From Nocardia goodfellowii (GTDB taxonomy: Bacteria > Actinomycetota > Actinomycetes > Mycobacteriales > Mycobacteriaceae): DNA of 64,000 bases. Under the pieces are notes generated by a model, which had not been told where the DNA came from, did not search any database, and saw only the letters and a program-made list of their open reading frames with translations. A program made the position numbers and the translations under genes. Shown one piece after another: positions 43,209-57,665 of this stretch. The stretch spans positions 4,030,001-4,094,000 of the forward strand of contig NZ_JAGGMR010000001.1 in assembly GCF_017875645.1 (NCBI RefSeq), given 5' to 3'. The first letter of the stretch is position 1. The number at the start of each line of letters is the position of its first letter.

Positions 43209-43279
43209 GGGCGGACTCCTCCGAGCGCTGAGACTTTTTAGTGCGTGGGGCAGTACCGGAAAGCGTTGATGCGGAGAGG

Positions 43280-43310
43280 TCCGCGCACCGCACGTAATGC
43301 GGTGCGCGGA
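43280..43310. terminator. Hairpin between acn and acnR
   Basis: Perfect 13-base arms TCCGCGCACCGCA / TGCGGTGCGCGGA around CGTAA, 27 bases past the acn stop. It could attenuate read-through from acn into acnR. Confidence 0.75.
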
Positions 43311-43337
43311 CCCAACTTTCAGCAGGCGGTGTGGTGA

Positions 43338-46262
<2,925 letters not shown>

Positions 46263-46266
46263 TTAA

Positions 46267-46282
46267 CAGTACGCTTGTCCTG
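46267..46282. promoter_or_regulatory. AcnR-type operator in the acn/Rv1476-like intergenic region
   Basis: CAGTAC-GCTT-GTCCTG: both half-sites fit CAGNAC, the half-site I recall for Corynebacterium AcnR. It is 113 bases before the acn start. The 315-base gap between acn and the divergent membrane-protein gene otherwise holds no gene that I can support. Confidence 0.7.
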
Positions 46283-46469
46283 TGAAACGCCCGGGGGCCG
46301 CTCGACCGGGGCGTGGCGGCGACGGGGGTGGCCGGTTCGCGGGCGTCGCGCCACCAATGCGAGACTGCCTCGCGTACTGTGCTTTCGAGCTATTCGGGGT
46401 GAGTGCACCCCGTAGTGATGGATGCCCGTCGCCTCGCCTGCCGATGCGGCTCGACAGACCGGATGGAAG

Positions 46470-47039
46470 ATGACCGTCTCGCACACTTCGGTGTTCCGAC
46501 CCATGGCCGCGGAACTGCCGCCGCCCGTCACCGATAAGACGATCAGGAGTGTCATCGTTCCTGATCTTGCGGACGATCACGTCGCGAATCTGACCAACAA
46601 GCCCATGCCTCAGCTCGCGACCATCGCCGCCGACGCCCGGTCCCAGGGGATCGAGCTCAGCATTGTGGTGGTTCCCGGCAATCCCGGACACGACTCGAGC
46701 CTACGTGACCTGGCCACCGAGGTCGGCAAGCGCGAACAGGGCACCGTGGTGGTCTTCAGCGACGACTGGGTCGGCACGTACAGCGATTCGATCAGCCGGG
46801 TCCGGCTCGAATGGGCCGAGGACGCCGCCAAATACAAGGGTGGCGGGCACACCACCGAGGCGGCGCAGATCTTCGTCGACCGGCTGGAAACAGGTGATGG
46901 ACTGTCCTGGACCGCGATTACCAGCGTGTTGCTAGCGGGTACGGTCCTGGCCATCGGTGGGCTGTATCTGGTGAAGTCGCGCCGCCGGAATGTGGAGAAC
47001 GGGGATGCGGTGCCGGTGTCCAGTTCTTCTCGCCCGTAG
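46470..47039 (+). CDS. Rv1476-like single-pass membrane protein (TPM-type domain)
   Basis: A 189-residue protein. An extracytoplasmic-type alpha/beta domain (MPQLATIAADARSQGIELSIVVVPGNPGHDSSLRDLATEVG, GTVVVFSDDWVGTYSD) is followed by one membrane helix (ITSVLLAGTVLAIGGLYLV) and a basic cytoplasmic tail. Position beside acn and before ripA is the same as Rv1476 in M. tuberculosis. The function is unknown; related TPM domains occur in photosystem repair and cell-envelope proteins. ATG 46503 is an alternative start. Confidence 0.85.
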   Translation: MTVSHTSVFRPMAAELPPPVTDKTIRSVIVPDLADDHVANLTNKPMPQLATIAADARSQGIELSIVVVPGNPGHDSSLRDLATEVGKREQGTVVVFSDDWVGTYSDSISRVRLEWAEDAAKYKGGGHTTEAAQIFVDRLETGDGLSWTAITSVLLAGTVLAIGGLYLVKSRRRNVENGDAVPVSSSSRP

Positions 47040-47219
47040 TTTTCCGAACGGTCGGTCCGCTTTCCGTCATTTCTCCCATTGCGGGGTTGGATAACGCGCT
47101 GACCAGCATGAATTACATCGCTGTGATTCTGTTACTAGAGTTTCTTTAGTGACTGAAGTGTCCTAAGGTTCCTGTGAGCTCAAAACCGCCAGGCTGGATT
47201 TCGAATCCATGGAGGTGCG

Positions 47220-48638
47220 ATGCGCAGGAACGGCGATCCCGTCACACGACGCTCCACTTCGGTCGCCCTCGGGTTGCTGATCTGCGCGGTAATGCTCGCG
47301 GCGGCGGGGCCGAGTAGAGCCGTGCCGCCCGCGCCACCCAATCCCAGCGACGGTCAGATCGCCGAGGCGGGCGCGCAGGTCGAGGCGCGGGTGGGCGAGG
47401 TCGGCGGACTGATCAACGAGGTCGCCGCGGCAGATCAGCAACTGCACGAGCTCGACGCCGCGGTCGCCGCCCGGCGGGAAGCGGTGAACAAGGCGCTGGT
47501 CGACTTGCGGATCGCCCGGGAAGCAGCCGACGCGGCCGCTGCCCGGGTGCTCCAGACCCAGAGTGAATTGACCGGTGCGGCAACCGAAGTCGAGCAGGCC
47601 CGGAAGAACTTCGACAGCTTCGCCACCCAGGCCTACACCCGGCCCGGCATGGACTCCATGCTCAGCCACCTGGGCGCGGCAAGCCCTGGTGACGCCATTG
47701 ATCGCTCGCAGATCGTCGGCCTGGTCACCAAGAACAAACAACAGATGCTCACCGAGCTACGACGGGCTCAGATCGAGCTGGGCAACAAGAACTCCGTCGC
47801 CCGCCGGGCGAAAGCCGAAGCCGACGCCGCCGCGGCCGCCGCCGAACAGAAGCAGCGCGAAGCCGAACAGGCCGTCGCCGCCGCCAAGGCCGAACTGGAA
47901 CAGCAGACGGCCCGGCGCGATCAACTGCTGCGCGACCGGGCCGCCGCCCAAGCCCGCCTGGAGCAGGCGCGCACGAATGTCGCCGGGCTGCAGGGCCAGC
48001 GTGAGGCGTTCGTGGCCTGGGACGAGCGGCGCAAAGCCGAGGAAGCCGCCATGCACCGCGCCGCCGCCAAGGCCCGCGCCCGCGCCGGCGGCGACCAGCA
48101 GTCGCGGGACCGGGCCGCCGCGCTCGCCGACGGTCACCGCCCGCACGCCTCCTTGGGCGACGACGGGCAACCGCGCCGCAGCAAGACGCGCCCGTCCCAG
48201 CCGTCGGTGCGCGGCTCGGCGGCCATCGAGATCGTGGTCGACCGCGCCCTGTCCCAACTGGGCGTCATCTACGCCTGGGGCGGGGGCGACGAGAACGGCC
48301 CCACCCTGGGCATCCGGGACGGTGGCGTCGCCGACGCGCACGGTGATTTCGAGAAGGTCGGCTTCGACTGCTCCGGGCTGATGATCTACGCCTTCGCGGG
48401 CGTCGGCCTGTCGCTGCCGCATTACAGCGGCTACCAATACACCATGGGCACAAGGGTTCCCGTCGAGGATCGGCAGCGTGGAGACATGCTGTTCTGGGGA
48501 CCCAACGGCAGCGAGCACGTCGCGCTGTATCTGGGCGACGGGCAGATGGTCGAAGCCCCGCAATCCGGTGACGTGGTCAAGGTGACCTCGGTCCGCGAAG
48601 GCGGCCTCATGCCGTACGCGGTGCGCCTGATCGACTGA
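47220..48638 (+). CDS. ripA: Peptidoglycan endopeptidase RipA (NlpC/P60)
   Basis: A 472-residue secreted hydrolase. An N-terminal signal (VALGLLICAVMLAAAGPSRA) precedes ~270 residues of coiled coil, a Pro/Arg linker, and the NlpC/P60 domain. Cys 384 (FDCSGLM), His 433 (SEHVALYLG) and Glu 445 form the catalytic set; positions and total length are nearly those of M. tuberculosis RipA. It cleaves the D-Glu-mDAP bond at the septum during daughter-cell separation. The coiled coil blocks or positions the enzyme. The second enzyme, RipB, that follows in mycobacteria is missing here. 180 bases without genes precede it. Confidence 0.95.
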   Translation: MRRNGDPVTRRSTSVALGLLICAVMLAAAGPSRAVPPAPPNPSDGQIAEAGAQVEARVGEVGGLINEVAAADQQLHELDAAVAARREAVNKALVDLRIAREAADAAAARVLQTQSELTGAATEVEQARKNFDSFATQAYTRPGMDSMLSHLGAASPGDAIDRSQIVGLVTKNKQQMLTELRRAQIELGNKNSVARRAKAEADAAAAAAEQKQREAEQAVAAAKAELEQQTARRDQLLRDRAAAQARLEQARTNVAGLQGQREAFVAWDERRKAEEAAMHRAAAKARARAGGDQQSRDRAAALADGHRPHASLGDDGQPRRSKTRPSQPSVRGSAAIEIVVDRALSQLGVIYAWGGGDENGPTLGIRDGGVADAHGDFEKVGFDCSGLMIYAFAGVGLSLPHYSGYQYTMGTRVPVEDRQRGDMLFWGPNGSEHVALYLGDGQMVEAPQSGDVVKVTSVREGGLMPYAVRLID

Positions 48639-48644
48639 CCAGCG

Positions 48645-49640
48645 CTACACCGCTTCGTAGACGGCCCCGATCTCCGCCATCCGTTCGATGACGTAAGCCG
48701 GGTCGTGCAAGGACTCCGGGGTGTGAATGCCCGGGGGCACGGCTTCGCCACGCAGGCCGAGCAGGCGTTCCACGTTCAGGGCCAGCGCGAGCGCGGTCAG
48801 CGGACGCTGTCCGGCGGGGTGCATCAGGTAGTGGCTGGTGGCGAGCGCGGTGCCTGCCGGGCCGGTGCCCGCCAGGTCGATCCGCAGTTCGGTGGCAGCC
48901 GCGTCGCCGCGGCGTCGGCTCGCGGATTCACCGATGGCCAAGTCGAAGCGGACGTTCGGTGCGCCCGTCGCGAAGGCGAGACTCGGTACGTCGAGGATGG
49001 CGACGCTCTGCCCGGCCAGCGAGGTGCCGTCGATACTGGCAACGCGGGTCTGCGCCTCGGCCTCGGCGATCCAGGTGAAAACGCCGTCCCGGCGAACCAA
49101 TCCTGCCGAGGTGACGGTTGCCCAGCGCTCCAGATCCGCCAGGCCCGCGGGGCCGCCCGCGTCCGATTCGTCGAGTACGGCGCTGATCCGGACGGCATCG
49201 ACCCGCTCGAATGCGCGGGCCGCGTCGAGGGTTACGAGGACCGCGAGACCCGCGAGGTAGTGGCTGGCCACCACGACCGGTGCCGCGTTCGCCCGCTGCG
49301 CGCTCGCCACGATCTCCGGTCCGATGTCGACCATGCCGCTGGAGATGCTGAGGTAGGGCAACCCGCGGTTCTGGGCGTAGACGAGGCCGTTGCGGTGGCT
49401 GTCCCACAGTGTCGCTATCACCGCCGAGTGGTCGCGGTCGGCCGGTAGGCCGAGGTCGTCGCGGGCCAAGTCGATGGTGACCGCGTCCGCGACTCCGAGT
49501 TGGTCGGCGACCCGTTGCGCGCGTTCGAGGTTCCGGCCCGCGATGGTCAGCGGCAATTCCGGATACCACCGGCGCAGGATCGCGGCGGTGTCCGAGCCTG
49601 CTTGGCCCGATCCGCCCATCATCAGCACTGATTTCTCCAC
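48645..49640 (-). CDS. NAD(P)-binding saccharopine-dehydrogenase-like protein
   Basis: A 331-residue protein with an N-terminal Rossmann loop (VLMMGGSGQAGSDTAAILRRW) and LTIAGRNLERAQRVADQLG, as in saccharopine dehydrogenase-like oxidoreductases. The central and C-terminal parts (LPYLSISSGMVDIGPEI, SHYLMHPAGQRPLTALALALNVERLLG) resemble actinobacterial members of unknown substrate. It is divergent from a TetR gene, with a double operator between that overlaps the promoter region of both. It belongs to a block not present between ripA and moxR in M. tuberculosis. Confidence 0.85.
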   Translation of the reverse strand: MEKSVLMMGGSGQAGSDTAAILRRWYPELPLTIAGRNLERAQRVADQLGVADAVTIDLARDDLGLPADRDHSAVIATLWDSHRNGLVYAQNRGLPYLSISSGMVDIGPEIVASAQRANAAPVVVASHYLAGLAVLVTLDAARAFERVDAVRISAVLDESDAGGPAGLADLERWATVTSAGLVRRDGVFTWIAEAEAQTRVASIDGTSLAGQSVAILDVPSLAFATGAPNVRFDLAIGESASRRRGDAAATELRIDLAGTGPAGTALATSHYLMHPAGQRPLTALALALNVERLLGLRGEAVPPGIHTPESLHDPAYVIERMAEIGAVYEAV

Positions 49641-49661
49641 GGTGTGTCCTTCCGGTGGGAT

Positions 49662-49696
49662 TAAGCTACAGAATGTAACCTACACTTTGTAGCTTA
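49662..49696. promoter_or_regulatory. Tandem TetR operator
   Basis: CTACA-GAA-TGTAA (49665-49677) and CTACA-CTT-TGTAG (49680-49692) lie 15 bases apart, nested in outer arms TAAGCTACA / TGTAGCTTA (49662-49670, 49688-49696). Between divergent TetR and oxidoreductase genes this is a strong candidate site. Confidence 0.75.
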
Positions 49697-49726
49697 GACT
49701 GGGCTCGGACCGCAAGAGAGGAAGAG

Positions 49727-50317
49727 ATGCCCACATCACCGCAGCGCTTGTCCAAGCAGGCCAGGCGGGAGCAACTGCTCGACACCGCCATGGCGATCGT
49801 GCGCGGCCGTAGCGCGGACGATCTGACGCTGCTCACCCTCGCCGAGGCCGCGGGTGTCAGCCGGCCGATCGTGTACGACCACTTCGGAACCCGCCCCGGC
49901 CTGCTACTGGCGCTCTATCAACGGCTCGAGGAGCGGCATCGCGCCGAGACGGCGCGGGCGTTGCGGAGCGCGGCGCCCAACGCGGACGCGATCGCTCGGG
50001 TGCTGAGTGACGCCTACTTCGCCTGCGCCGTCGACATGCCGGAATTCACCGCGATCTCCGCCGCGCTGAAGGGGAATCGCGAGATGGAGGCTCGCCAGCG
50101 GGAAATGCTCGAGCACTACACCGAACTGATGGCCGCGGCACTGCGGCCATATACGTCCCTGGCCCTCGCTGCGCTACGACTGCGCTGCGTCGGCGTGCTC
50201 GGTGCGGCGGAAGTGATTGCCGCCGAATTGAATTCGGGGCGGACGACCATAGCCGAAGCGGCCGCCGCGCTGACCGATCTGATCGCGGGCTGCCTCGTCG
50301 TCCGGACCGGCGGATAG
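49727..50317 (+). CDS. TetR family regulator
   Basis: A 196-residue TetR protein: RREQLLDTAMAIVRGRSADDLTLLTLAEAAGVSRPIVYDHFGTRPGLLLAL is the DNA-binding domain. GAGAGGAAGAG precedes the ATG. It faces away from the oxidoreductase gene across the tandem operator, so repression of that gene and itself is likely. The ligand is unknown. Confidence 0.9.
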   Translation: MPTSPQRLSKQARREQLLDTAMAIVRGRSADDLTLLTLAEAAGVSRPIVYDHFGTRPGLLLALYQRLEERHRAETARALRSAAPNADAIARVLSDAYFACAVDMPEFTAISAALKGNREMEARQREMLEHYTELMAAALRPYTSLALAALRLRCVGVLGAAEVIAAELNSGRTTIAEAAAALTDLIAGCLVVRTGG

Positions 50318-50354
50318 CGGCGGTCGTGGCCGCCGCCATCCGCCGGGTGCTGGA

Positions 50355-50747
50355 CTATGCGTCGGCGAGCGGGGTCAGCGCTGCCTGCATCGCGACGCCG
50401 TCGACGTAGGTGTGTTTTTCCAGGACCTGCCCCTCTCCGACCAGCACCAGATCCATCAGATCCACATCGACCGCGTTGCCGACGGCCGAAGTGCCCGACA
50501 GCTTCCACTGGACGGTCCAGAAATCCGCACCGACGCGCAAGTTCACCAGGTGGAAAGTCAGGTCGGGCACCAGGCTGAAGGTGTCGGTGGCGGACGCGCG
50601 GATCTCCGCGCGCCCGCGGGCGGGCTTGCCTCCGGAATGCAGGTGGAAGATCGAGTCCTCCGAGTGCATCGCGGCGATGCGGTCGGGGTCGCGGTCGGCC
50701 CAGCAGGCGTGATAGCGCTCGAAGAGGTCTCGGGTTGCTTCAGACAT
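50355..50747 (-). CDS. Nuclear transport factor 2/SnoaL-like protein
   Basis: A 130-residue NTF2-fold protein: RDLFERYHACWADRDPDRIAAMHSEDSIFHLHSGGKPARGRAEI, then VGADFWTVQWKLSGTS and ALTPLADA at the end. Members bind small hydrophobic ligands or act as isomerases/cyclases; catalytic role unknown. The ATG before SEATRD is used. Divergent from the next TetR gene. Confidence 0.85.
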   Translation of the reverse strand: MSEATRDLFERYHACWADRDPDRIAAMHSEDSIFHLHSGGKPARGRAEIRASATDTFSLVPDLTFHLVNLRVGADFWTVQWKLSGTSAVGNAVDVDLMDLVLVGEGQVLEKHTYVDGVAMQAALTPLADA

Positions 50748-50767
50748 AGGGGAAACTTTCTCAAGAT

Positions 50768-50788
50768 ACAAACAGGCTGACTGTATGT
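50768..50788. promoter_or_regulatory. Candidate TetR operator
   Basis: ACAAACAG-GCTGA-CTGTATGT, 8-base arms with one mismatch, 21 bases from the NTF2 gene start and 53 from the TetR start. Confidence 0.55.
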
Positions 50789-50840
50789 TCCAGCATCGCC
50801 GGAGCGCCGGTCAAGAGGTGCAATAGACTTCGACTTCGCC

Positions 50841-51467
50841 ATGAACGCTGATCGCCGCACCCAAGCCGAACGCTCGGCCTCGACCCGCGCCGCGGTGATC
50901 CGCGCGGCGCGAGAACTGTTCGGCCGGTACGGGTATGGCGCGGTGAGCACGGTCGCCGTGGCGGCGGCCGCGGGCGTCAGCCGCGGCGCGCTCTACCACC
51001 AGTTCTCCGACAAGCGAGATCTTTTCGAGGCGGTCTTCGAAGACTTGGAACGCAGCCTGGTCGGCACGATCAGCGACGCTGTCGACCGGGCGCAGGCCCC
51101 CGACCCGCTCGCCGGTCTGATCGTGGGATGCCTGGCCTGCCTGCAAGCCTCCACCGCGCCGGACGTGCAGCGCATCGCCTTGCTGGACGGGCCCGCGGTG
51201 CTGGGCTGGCGTCTGTGGCGCGAAACTCAGGTCCGGTACACCGTCGGCTTGGTGGAAGACGCGCTGGCCGCCGCCATCGCCGCGAACCAAGTGCGCCGGC
51301 AGCCCGTCCGCCCCCTGGCGCTGGTCATCGTGGGGGCACTGCACGAGTGCGCCCAAATTCTCGCCCATTCCGAAGATATCGCCGCCGACACAGTGACTGT
51401 TCGCGGCGTCGTCGAGCAGCTCGTCTCCGGCCTGGCGCTCGAGGGGAAACATTACGAATTCCCGTGA
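50841..51467 (+). CDS. TetR family regulator
   Basis: A 208-residue TetR protein: RAAVIRAARELFGRYGYGAVSTVAVAAAAGVSRGALYHQFSDKRDLFEAVFEDLE is the DNA-binding domain, followed by a TetR C-terminal domain (VLGWRLWRETQVRYTVGLVEDAL). It is divergent from the NTF2-like gene with a candidate operator between. It precedes moxR by 86 bases on the same strand, but belongs functionally to the inserted block. Confidence 0.9.
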   Translation: MNADRRTQAERSASTRAAVIRAARELFGRYGYGAVSTVAVAAAAGVSRGALYHQFSDKRDLFEAVFEDLERSLVGTISDAVDRAQAPDPLAGLIVGCLACLQASTAPDVQRIALLDGPAVLGWRLWRETQVRYTVGLVEDALAAAIAANQVRRQPVRPLALVIVGALHECAQILAHSEDIAADTVTVRGVVEQLVSGLALEGKHYEFP

Positions 51468-51553
51468 TAGCGGAGCCGGTTGCGGCGAGTAGCGACATTC
51501 AATGGAATAGTTGGGTCAGCACGCACAGGACCAAAGCGAAAGCGGGGATGTTG

Positions 51554-52771
51554 GTGACTTCGACGGGATCGGGGACGGCAGGCGGCGGAGCCGACGGGGT
51601 GGGCAAGTCCGGCGTGAGCGGGACGGCCATGGCGAAAGACGCACCGGAGTCCCCGTCGGGCGCCCTGGAACGTGACGTCCAGACCCTGGAGAAGGCGATC
51701 TACGAGGTCAAACGAGTGATCGTGGGCCAGGACCGCCTGGTCGAGCGGCTGCTCGTCGGCGTGCTCGCGCGCGGCCACGTGCTGCTCGAGGGTGTGCCCG
51801 GCATCGCCAAAACCCTTGCGGTGGAAACCTTCGCGAAGGTCGTGGGCGGCTCGTTCTCGCGGGTGCAGTTCACGCCCGACCTCGTGCCCACCGACCTCGT
51901 CGGTACCCGCATCTACAGGCAGGGCCGCGAAGAGTTCGACACCGAACTCGGTCCGGTCGTCGCGAACTTCGTGCTCGCCGACGAAATCAACCGCGCGCCC
52001 GCCAAGGTGCAGTCGGCCTTGCTCGAGGTAATGGCCGAGCGGCATGTGACCATCGGCGGCAAGACCTACCCGATGCCGAATCCGTTCCTGGTGATGGCTA
52101 CTCAGAACCCGATCGAGAGCGAAGGCGTGTACGCGCTGCCCGAGGCGCAGCGTGACCGATTCCTGTTCAAGGTCGTCGTCGATTACCCGTCGGTGGAAGA
52201 AGAGCGCGAGATCATCTACCGGATGGGTGTCACCCCGCCGGAGGCCAAGGCGATTCTCGAACCCGAGGAATTGATTCGGCTGCAGAAGGTCGCGGCCAAT
52301 ACTTTCGTCCATCACGCGCTGGTCGATTACGTCGTCCGCGTGATCGCCGCGACCCGTACACCGGCCGAGTTCGGCATGCCGGATGTGGCGAGCTGGATCT
52401 CCTACGGCGCCTCGCCGCGCGCCAGCCTGGGCATCATCGCCGCCGCCCGCGCGGTCGCCCTGATCCGTGGTCGCGACTACGTGGTGCCCCAGGATGTCGT
52501 CGAGGTCATCCCGGACGTGCTGCGCCACCGTCTGGTGCTGTCCTACGATGCGCTCGCCGACGAGGTCAGCCCGGACGACGTGATCAAGCGCGTGCTGCAG
52601 ACCGTCGGCCTGCCGCAGGTCGCGCCGCACGCCGTGGCTCCGAACGCCGCGCCCGCCCAGGCTCCGGCCGTGCCCGCGGGCAATAGTGCCGCCGCGCCGC
52701 AGAAGATCCCGCAGCCTCCGCAGGGTGCGCCGGCGATGTCGCAGGCGTCCGGCAACAACCAGCCCAAGTGA
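51554..52771 (+). CDS. moxR: MoxR-type AAA+ ATPase
   Basis: A 405-residue AAA+ ATPase. After a Gly/Ser-rich lead comes GHVLLEGVPGIAKTLAVETFA (Walker A), ANFVLADEINRAPAKVQSALLEVM (Walker B and sensor), ATQNPIESEGVYALPEAQRDRF, and the C-terminal lid (SWISYGASPRASLGIIAAARAVAL); it ends in a Pro/Ala-rich tail. MoxR acts as a chaperone with the DUF58 and VWA partners that follow, overlapping by four bases. GTG at 51554 is used, in analogy with Rv1479; ATG 51548 and 51629 are alternatives. Confidence 0.93.
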   Translation: MTSTGSGTAGGGADGVGKSGVSGTAMAKDAPESPSGALERDVQTLEKAIYEVKRVIVGQDRLVERLLVGVLARGHVLLEGVPGIAKTLAVETFAKVVGGSFSRVQFTPDLVPTDLVGTRIYRQGREEFDTELGPVVANFVLADEINRAPAKVQSALLEVMAERHVTIGGKTYPMPNPFLVMATQNPIESEGVYALPEAQRDRFLFKVVVDYPSVEEEREIIYRMGVTPPEAKAILEPEELIRLQKVAANTFVHHALVDYVVRVIAATRTPAEFGMPDVASWISYGASPRASLGIIAAARAVALIRGRDYVVPQDVVEVIPDVLRHRLVLSYDALADEVSPDDVIKRVLQTVGLPQVAPHAVAPNAAPAQAPAVPAGNSAAAPQKIPQPPQGAPAMSQASGNNQPK

Positions 52772-53735
52772 CGGCAGCACGAGCAACGATGGCATCGCAT
52801 GCACCACCCTCGTTTCGCGCGGGCGAGCTGACCGACCCGAAGCTGACGGCGGCGCTGAAAACCCTGGAGCTCACCGTGCGCCGCCGCCTCGACGGCGTGC
52901 TGCACGGCGACCATCTCGGGCTCATCCCCGGCCCGGGTTCGGAACCGGGGGAGGCGCGCACCTATCAGCCGGGTGACGATGTGCGGCAGATGGATTGGTC
53001 GGTCACCGCCCGAACCACCCATCCGCACGTGCGGCAGATGATCGCCGATCGTGAACTGGAAACCTGGATGGTGGTCGACCTGTCGGCCAGCCTGGACTTC
53101 GGCACCGCGAACTGCCAGAAGCGCGACCTCGCGATCGCCGCGGCGGCGGCCATCACCCATCTCACCAGCGGCGGCGGCAATCGGATCGGCGCGGTCGTGG
53201 CCACCGGGGAACAGCTGGTGCGCATTCCCGCGCGCAGCGGCCGGGTGCACGCGCAGTCGCTGCTGCGCGGTATCGCCACCACCCCGCACGCCCGCGACGG
53301 TGTGCGCGGCGACCTGCTCGGCGGAATCGAGTCGCTGCGCCGTCCGCAGCGCAAACGCGGTCTGGCCGTGGTGATCTCCGACTTCCTGGGCGATATCAAT
53401 TGGCAGCGTTCGCTGCGCGCCATCTCCGCCCGGCACGACCTGCTCGCCGTCGAGGTGCTGGATCCGCGCGATCTGTCCCTGCCCGATGTGGGTGATGTGG
53501 TGCTGCACGATCCGGAGACCGGACGCACCCGCGAGTTCAGCGTGACGCCCACGCTGCGCGCCGATTTCGCGGCCGCCGCCCAGCGGCACCGGCAGCAGGT
53601 CGAGCAGGCGCTGCGGTCCTGCGGCGCACCGGTGCTCACCTTGCAGACCGACCGGGACTGGATCGCCGACGTGGTCCGGTTCGTGTCCACCCGGCGCCAC
53701 AGCTTCGGCGCCCCGAGCGGACGGGCCCCGCGTCA

Positions 53736-53739
<4 letters not shown>
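52768..53739 (+). CDS. DUF58 domain protein (Rv1480-like)
   Basis: A 323-residue protein with the DUF58 signature: GDHLGLIPGPGSEPGEARTYQPGDDVRQMDWSVTARTTHPHVR, then ELETWMVVDLSASLDFG with a VWA-like DxSxS, and VVISDFLGDINW. It interacts with MoxR and VWA proteins in the mox operon. GTG start overlaps the MoxR stop; ATG at 52789 (MASHAPPSF) is an alternative. It ends overlapping the VWA gene by four bases. Confidence 0.93.
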
Positions 53740-55590
<1,851 letters not shown>

Positions 55591-55651
55591 GCTCGTTTCA
55601 CCCGATCGCACCGTCCCGCAAGAACTTCCAACGAGGAGAACCGACCAACCC

Positions 55652-56491
55652 ATGAGTGGACTGCTCGCCGGCAAGACCGTCCTCATCACCGGCATCATCA
55701 CCGATTCCTCCATCGCCTTCCACGCGGCCGCGGTCGCGCAGGAGCAGGGCGCGAAGGTGATCATCACCGGTATCCCGGAGCGGCTGCGGCTGATCGACCG
55801 AATCGCCAAGCGGTTGCCGCAGGAGGTGCCGCCGGCGATTCCGCTGGATGTCACCAGCGAGGAGAACCTGGCGGAGCTGGCGGGCAAGCTGCGGGAGCTG
55901 GCGCCCGAGGGCATCGACGGCGTGCTGCACTCGATCGCCTTCGCGCCCAAGACCCTGATGGGCCCGGACGCGGTGTCGTTCCTGGACGCACCGGGCCCGG
56001 ACGCGGCGCGGTCGTTCGAGATCTCCGCCTGGTCCTACGCCTCGCTGGCGCGCGCCGTGCTGCCCGTGATGAACGAGCGCGGTTCCATCGTGGGCATGGA
56101 CTTCGATCCGCGCACCGCCATGCCGTACTACAACTGGATGGGTGTGGCCAAGGCCGCGCTCGAGTCGGTGAACCGGTACGTGGCGCGAGAGGTGGGCGAA
56201 GCCAAGAAGATTCGCTCCAACCTGATCGCCGCGGGCCCGATCAAGACGCTCGCCGCGAAGGCCATCGCCGGCACCGCCACCGATGACGCCAAGCAGCTCG
56301 ACATGCTGAACACCTACTGGGACGGCGCGTCGCCGATCGGCTGGGATGTCGACGACCCGCGCGCGGTGGGCAAGTCCATCTGCGCGGTGCTGTCGGACTG
56401 GCTGCCCGCCACCACCGGCTCGATCATCTACGTCGACGGCGGCGCCTCGCACAACACCTGGCTGCCGACCGACGGTTTCGGCGCGAACTAG
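55652..56491 (+). CDS. inhA: Enoyl-ACP reductase InhA
   Basis: A 279-residue enoyl reductase: [27 protein letters not shown] is the NADH-binding start; [25 protein letters not shown] carries the Tyr and Lys of the active site; [11 protein letters not shown] includes the Ser corresponding to Ser-94 of M. tuberculosis. It reduces trans-2-enoyl-ACP in FAS-II mycolate synthesis and is the isoniazid/ethionamide target. No loss of key residues is seen. AACGAGGAG precedes the ATG. Confidence 0.97.
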   Translation: MSGLLAGKTVLITGIITDSSIAFHAAAVAQEQGAKVIITGIPERLRLIDRIAKRLPQEVPPAIPLDVTSEENLAELAGKLRELAPEGIDGVLHSIAFAPKTLMGPDAVSFLDAPGPDAARSFEISAWSYASLARAVLPVMNERGSIVGMDFDPRTAMPYYNWMGVAKAALESVNRYVAREVGEAKKIRSNLIAAGPIKTLAAKAIAGTATDDAKQLDMLNTYWDGASPIGWDVDDPRAVGKSICAVLSDWLPATTGSIIYVDGGASHNTWLPTDGFGAN

Positions 56492-56501
56492 GAGAGCAGC
56501 C

Positions 56502-57551
56502 GTGGCCGCCGACGCACTGCTGCTGCTGTCCTTCGGCGGCCCGGAACGCCCCGAGGACGTTATGCCGTTCCTGGAGAACGTCACCCGAGGGCGGGGGGTG
56601 CCGCGCGAGCGCCTCGAAGAGGTCGCGCAGCACTACTTGCACTTCGGCGGGGTCTCGCCGATCAACGCGCTCAACCTCGGCATCATCGCCGCGGTCGAGC
56701 GCGAATTGGCCGCCGCCGGCATCGATCTGCCCGTGTACTTCGGCAATCGGAACTGGCATCCGATGGTGGAGGACACCGTCGCGCGGATGACCGCGGACGG
56801 TGTCGGGTCCGCGCTGGTGTTCCCGACTTCCGCGTGGGGCGGGTACTCCGGCTGCCTGCAGTATCAGGAGGACATCGCCCGCGCGCGGGCGGCGGTCGGC
56901 GACGGCGCGCCCGACATGGTGAAGTTGCGGCAGTATTTCGATCATCCGCTGTTCATCGACGCGTTCGCCGACGCCATTCGCGCCGCGGTGCGGCAGATTC
57001 CGGCCGATCGGCGCGATCGGGTCCGGTTGGTGTTCACCGCCCATTCCATCCCGGTCGCCGCCGACGTCGCCGCGGGCCCACCCGCCGACGGTGGCCACCT
57101 CTACAGCCGTCAGGTGGCCGAAGCGGCTCGATTGTGTGCCGCCGCAACCGGATTCGGCGATTACGACCTGGTCTGGCAGTCGCGGTCCGGGCCGCCGCAG
57201 GTGCCCTGGCTGGAACCCGACATCGTCGACCACCTGGCGGAGTTGTCCGGCAAGGGCATCGACGCGGTGGTGGTCTGCCCGGTGGGCTTTGTTTCCGATC
57301 ACCTCGAGGTGATCTGGGATCTCGACAACGAGGCGAAGGACAAGGCCGAGGAGCTGGCGATGGCCTTCGCTCGCGCCGCGACCCCCGGCACCGACCCGCG
57401 CTTCGCGCGCATGGTGGTCGAGTTGATCCGGGAACACCTGAGCGGCACCGAGATTCGACGCCTCGGCGAGGTACCCGGCTACGGCTGCACGGTCGACGGC
57501 ACGCCCTGCGCTGTCGGCTGCTGCGCTGTCGCCCGACCGGCGCGCCGTTAG
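56502..57551 (+). CDS. hemH: Ferrochelatase (coproporphyrin type)
   Basis: A 349-residue Hem[42 protein letters not shown] is the family N-terminus; [11 protein letters not shown] has the active-site His; [19 protein letters not shown] holds the metal-site Glu. The C-terminus has a cluster of Cys ([14 protein letters not shown]), as in [2Fe-2S]-bearing actinobacterial enzymes. It inserts iron in haem synthesis by the coproporphyrin route usual in Gram-positives. GTG follows GGAGAG 10 bases after inhA ends. Confidence 0.95.
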   Translation: MAADALLLLSFGGPERPEDVMPFLENVTRGRGVPRERLEEVAQHYLHFGGVSPINALNLGIIAAVERELAAAGIDLPVYFGNRNWHPMVEDTVARMTADGVGSALVFPTSAWGGYSGCLQYQEDIARARAAVGDGAPDMVKLRQYFDHPLFIDAFADAIRAAVRQIPADRRDRVRLVFTAHSIPVAADVAAGPPADGGHLYSRQVAEAARLCAAATGFGDYDLVWQSRSGPPQVPWLEPDIVDHLAELSGKGIDAVVVCPVGFVSDHLEVIWDLDNEAKDKAEELAMAFARAATPGTDPRFARMVVELIREHLSGTEIRRLGEVPGYGCTVDGTPCAVGCCAVARPARR

Positions 57552-57665
57552 CGGTGTGCCGGGAGGTTTGTCCGGGTACCGCGCGTCCTGTCCGCGGCGT
57601 GCGTTAGCATCGGTGCGTTCCTCGGCCTATGGGCCACAAATCTTTTCGACGGGGGAGGCCCATCG

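Noticed and set aside
43280..43310. Perfect hairpin considered as an operator of acnR
   Set aside because: Position just past the acn stop and the 13-base GC-rich stem with a small loop fit a terminator or attenuator better.
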